A DNA stretch of 6,385 nucleotides from the NCBI GenBank assembly GCA_022561415.1, contig JADFRH010000146.1, positions 1 through 6,385 of the forward strand, given 5' to 3'. The translations under genes were made by a program, and so were the position numbers. Shown here piece after piece: positions 5,805 through 6,385 of this stretch. The DNA comes from Planctomycetota bacterium. Lineage in GTDB: Bacteria > Planctomycetota > Phycisphaerae > UBA1845. Under the pieces are notes generated by a model that was not told where the DNA came from, did no database searches, and saw only the letters and a list, made by a program, of their open reading frames with translations. The stretch's first letter is position 1. The number at the start of each line of letters is the position of its first letter.

Positions 5805-6119
5805 CTACGCCTGATGCTGCTCGAACGCGGCGTAGAGCTGGTCGGCGGATTTGGCTTCGAGGACGCCCTGGCGAAACGCCGCGTTTTGCCAGAGGCGGCT
5901 GACGGCGGCCAGGGCCTGGATGTGCGGGCCGGTCTCGTCGATCGGGCTGGTCAGCAGCACGATGAACGAACAGGGCTTGCCGTCGATGGCGTCGAACTCC
6001 ATCGGCTCGGCCGGCTTGCCCACGGCCATCGCCAGCGCAGCGCATGCCCGAGACTTGCCGTGCGGCACGGCCAATCCCAAACCGATTCCCGTCGAGCGGG
6101 TCTGCTCGCGAGCCAGCAC
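5805..6119 (-). CDS. PTS IIA domain protein, PtsN/fructose type; 5' end unresolved
   Basis: The protein contains the core of the EIIA(Ntr)/EIIA(Fru) fold: LAREQTRSTGIGLGLAVPHGK around the phosphorylated histidine (codon 6062-6060), then FDAIDGKPCSFIVLLTSP, GPHIQALAAVSRL and a C-terminal helix with FRQGVLEAKSADQLYAAF. Such proteins receive phosphate from the HPr-like NPr or HPr and, as PtsN, usually act as regulators rather than in sugar uptake; the role here is inferred. The GTG at 6119 is the only conventional start in frame but would remove the first helices of the domain. Codons upstream in the same frame (LDLLHADGRLSDRDAALQ) look homologous, so the real gene probably reaches about 6245. 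That would give about 146 residues, the usual length. No ATG, GTG or TTG lies in frame back to the stop at 6350-6348. See the finding on a possible frameshift. The gene is convergent with mutL. Confidence 0.8.
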   Translation of the reverse strand: MLAREQTRSTGIGLGLAVPHGKSRACAALAMAVGKPAEPMEFDAIDGKPCSFIVLLTSPIDETGPHIQALAAVSRLWQNAAFRQGVLEAKSADQLYAAFEQHQA

Positions 6120-6265
6120 GGCCTGGAGCGCCGCGTCGCGATCGGAGAGGCGCCCGTCGGCGTGCAGCAGATCGAGGTGCGATGACCGCCGCGCCCGTCG
6201 GTCCTCGCCTACCGCGAGGTCGATCGGGCGCTGGGAAATCGCATGTTGGCCACCCGTAGGGCGCG

Positions 6266-6282
6266 CGGGCTCCGCCAGCCCG
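6266..6282. repeat. GC-rich hairpin element upstream of the IIA gene
   Basis: CGGGCT (6266-6271) and AGCCCG (6277-6282) form a 6-bp stem with loop CCGCC. The surrounding bases (GTAGGGCG before, GACGG after) resemble palindromic intergenic repeats common in GC-rich environmental genomes, but only one copy is present here, so repeat status is inferred. Confidence 0.5.
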
Positions 6283-6316
6283 ACGGACTGCGGAACTAGA
6301 ATGGCAAGGCGGCGGG

Positions 6317-6340
6317 ACGGGTGCCAGGGGCATGGCCCGT
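6317..6340. repeat. Interrupted hairpin element near the right edge
   Basis: ACGGG (6317-6321) pairs with CCCGT (6336-6340), and inside it TGCC (6322-6325) pairs with GGCA (6329-6332) around a 3-nt loop, leaving TGG (6333-6335) as a bulge. It lies in the non-coding 6246-6385 stretch with the hairpin at 6266-6282. It is probably another interspersed palindromic element; its function is unknown. Confidence 0.5.
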
Positions 6341-6385
6341 GAGCGTTTCAGCCACGTTTTCTCGGAAGTTGGTCCCCTTCGAGGC

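Noticed and set aside
6186..6299. Plus-strand open stretch reading RPSVLAYREVDRALGNRMLAT
   Set aside because: It looks protein-like but has no start codon before residue 20, ends at TAG 6297-6299 inside a palindromic element, and overlaps the IIA gene on the other strand.
5773..6333. A 186-codon minus-strand frame starting at ATG 6333
   Set aside because: It is a neighbouring frame of the IIA gene with Pro/Arg/Ala-rich sequence. The IIA frame carries the conserved STGIG...VPHGK site.
6348..6385. Possible C-terminal end of another minus-strand gene (LEGDQLPRKRG then TGA)
   Set aside because: Only about 11 codons are visible, too few to support a gene.

Overview
The window looks like ordinary chromosome from a GC-rich member of the Planctomycetes or a close relative. 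The evidence is a secreted 'choice-of-anchor'-type exoprotein, a PtsN-like IIA protein of a sub-type common in that group, an endonuclease-type MutL, and several families of short palindromic or tandem repeats between the genes. This assignment is inferred from gene style; no rRNA or tRNA is present to confirm it.

Layout. (1) 1-507, minus: the 5' part of a secreted exoprotein gene that runs off the left edge. (2) 508-792: a divergent intergenic region, visibly less GC-rich than the genes to its right. (3) 793-2723, plus: nadC (quinolinate phosphoribosyltransferase), overlapped by 7 bases by a membrane-anchored SGNH hydrolase. (4) 2724-2858: a short gap between convergent genes, filled with three hairpins; two of them form a 25-nt inverted repeat. 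(5) 2859-3581, minus: a small TIM-barrel protein of the sugar phosphate isomerase/AP-endonuclease-2 superfamily that appears to lack some metal ligands. (6) 3582-3814: a divergent promoter region with a 14-bp palindrome, a third copy of the 25-nt repeat and a plausible mutL promoter. (7) 3815-5737, plus: mutL, 640 codons, with ATPase and endonuclease motifs intact. Its linker contains four perfect copies of a 7-nt repeat. (8) 5738-5804: an 8-nt tandem array. (9) 5805 to about 6245, minus: a PtsN/fructose-type PTS IIA gene whose 5' end has no credible start codon. (10) 6246-6385: palindromic repeats and no supportable gene.

The genes do not form one pathway. nadC and the hydrolase are probably translationally coupled. 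The TIM-barrel gene and mutL are transcribed divergently, and mutL and the IIA gene converge. I see no CRISPR array, transposase or prophage, and no clear new multi-gene system. The most interesting signal is the heptanucleotide repeat inside mutL. Gain or loss of one unit would put translation into a frame that stops within about 120 bases, removing the C-terminal endonuclease domain. That makes it a possible slippage-driven mutator switch. The repeat families and the damaged-looking 5' end of the IIA gene come next.
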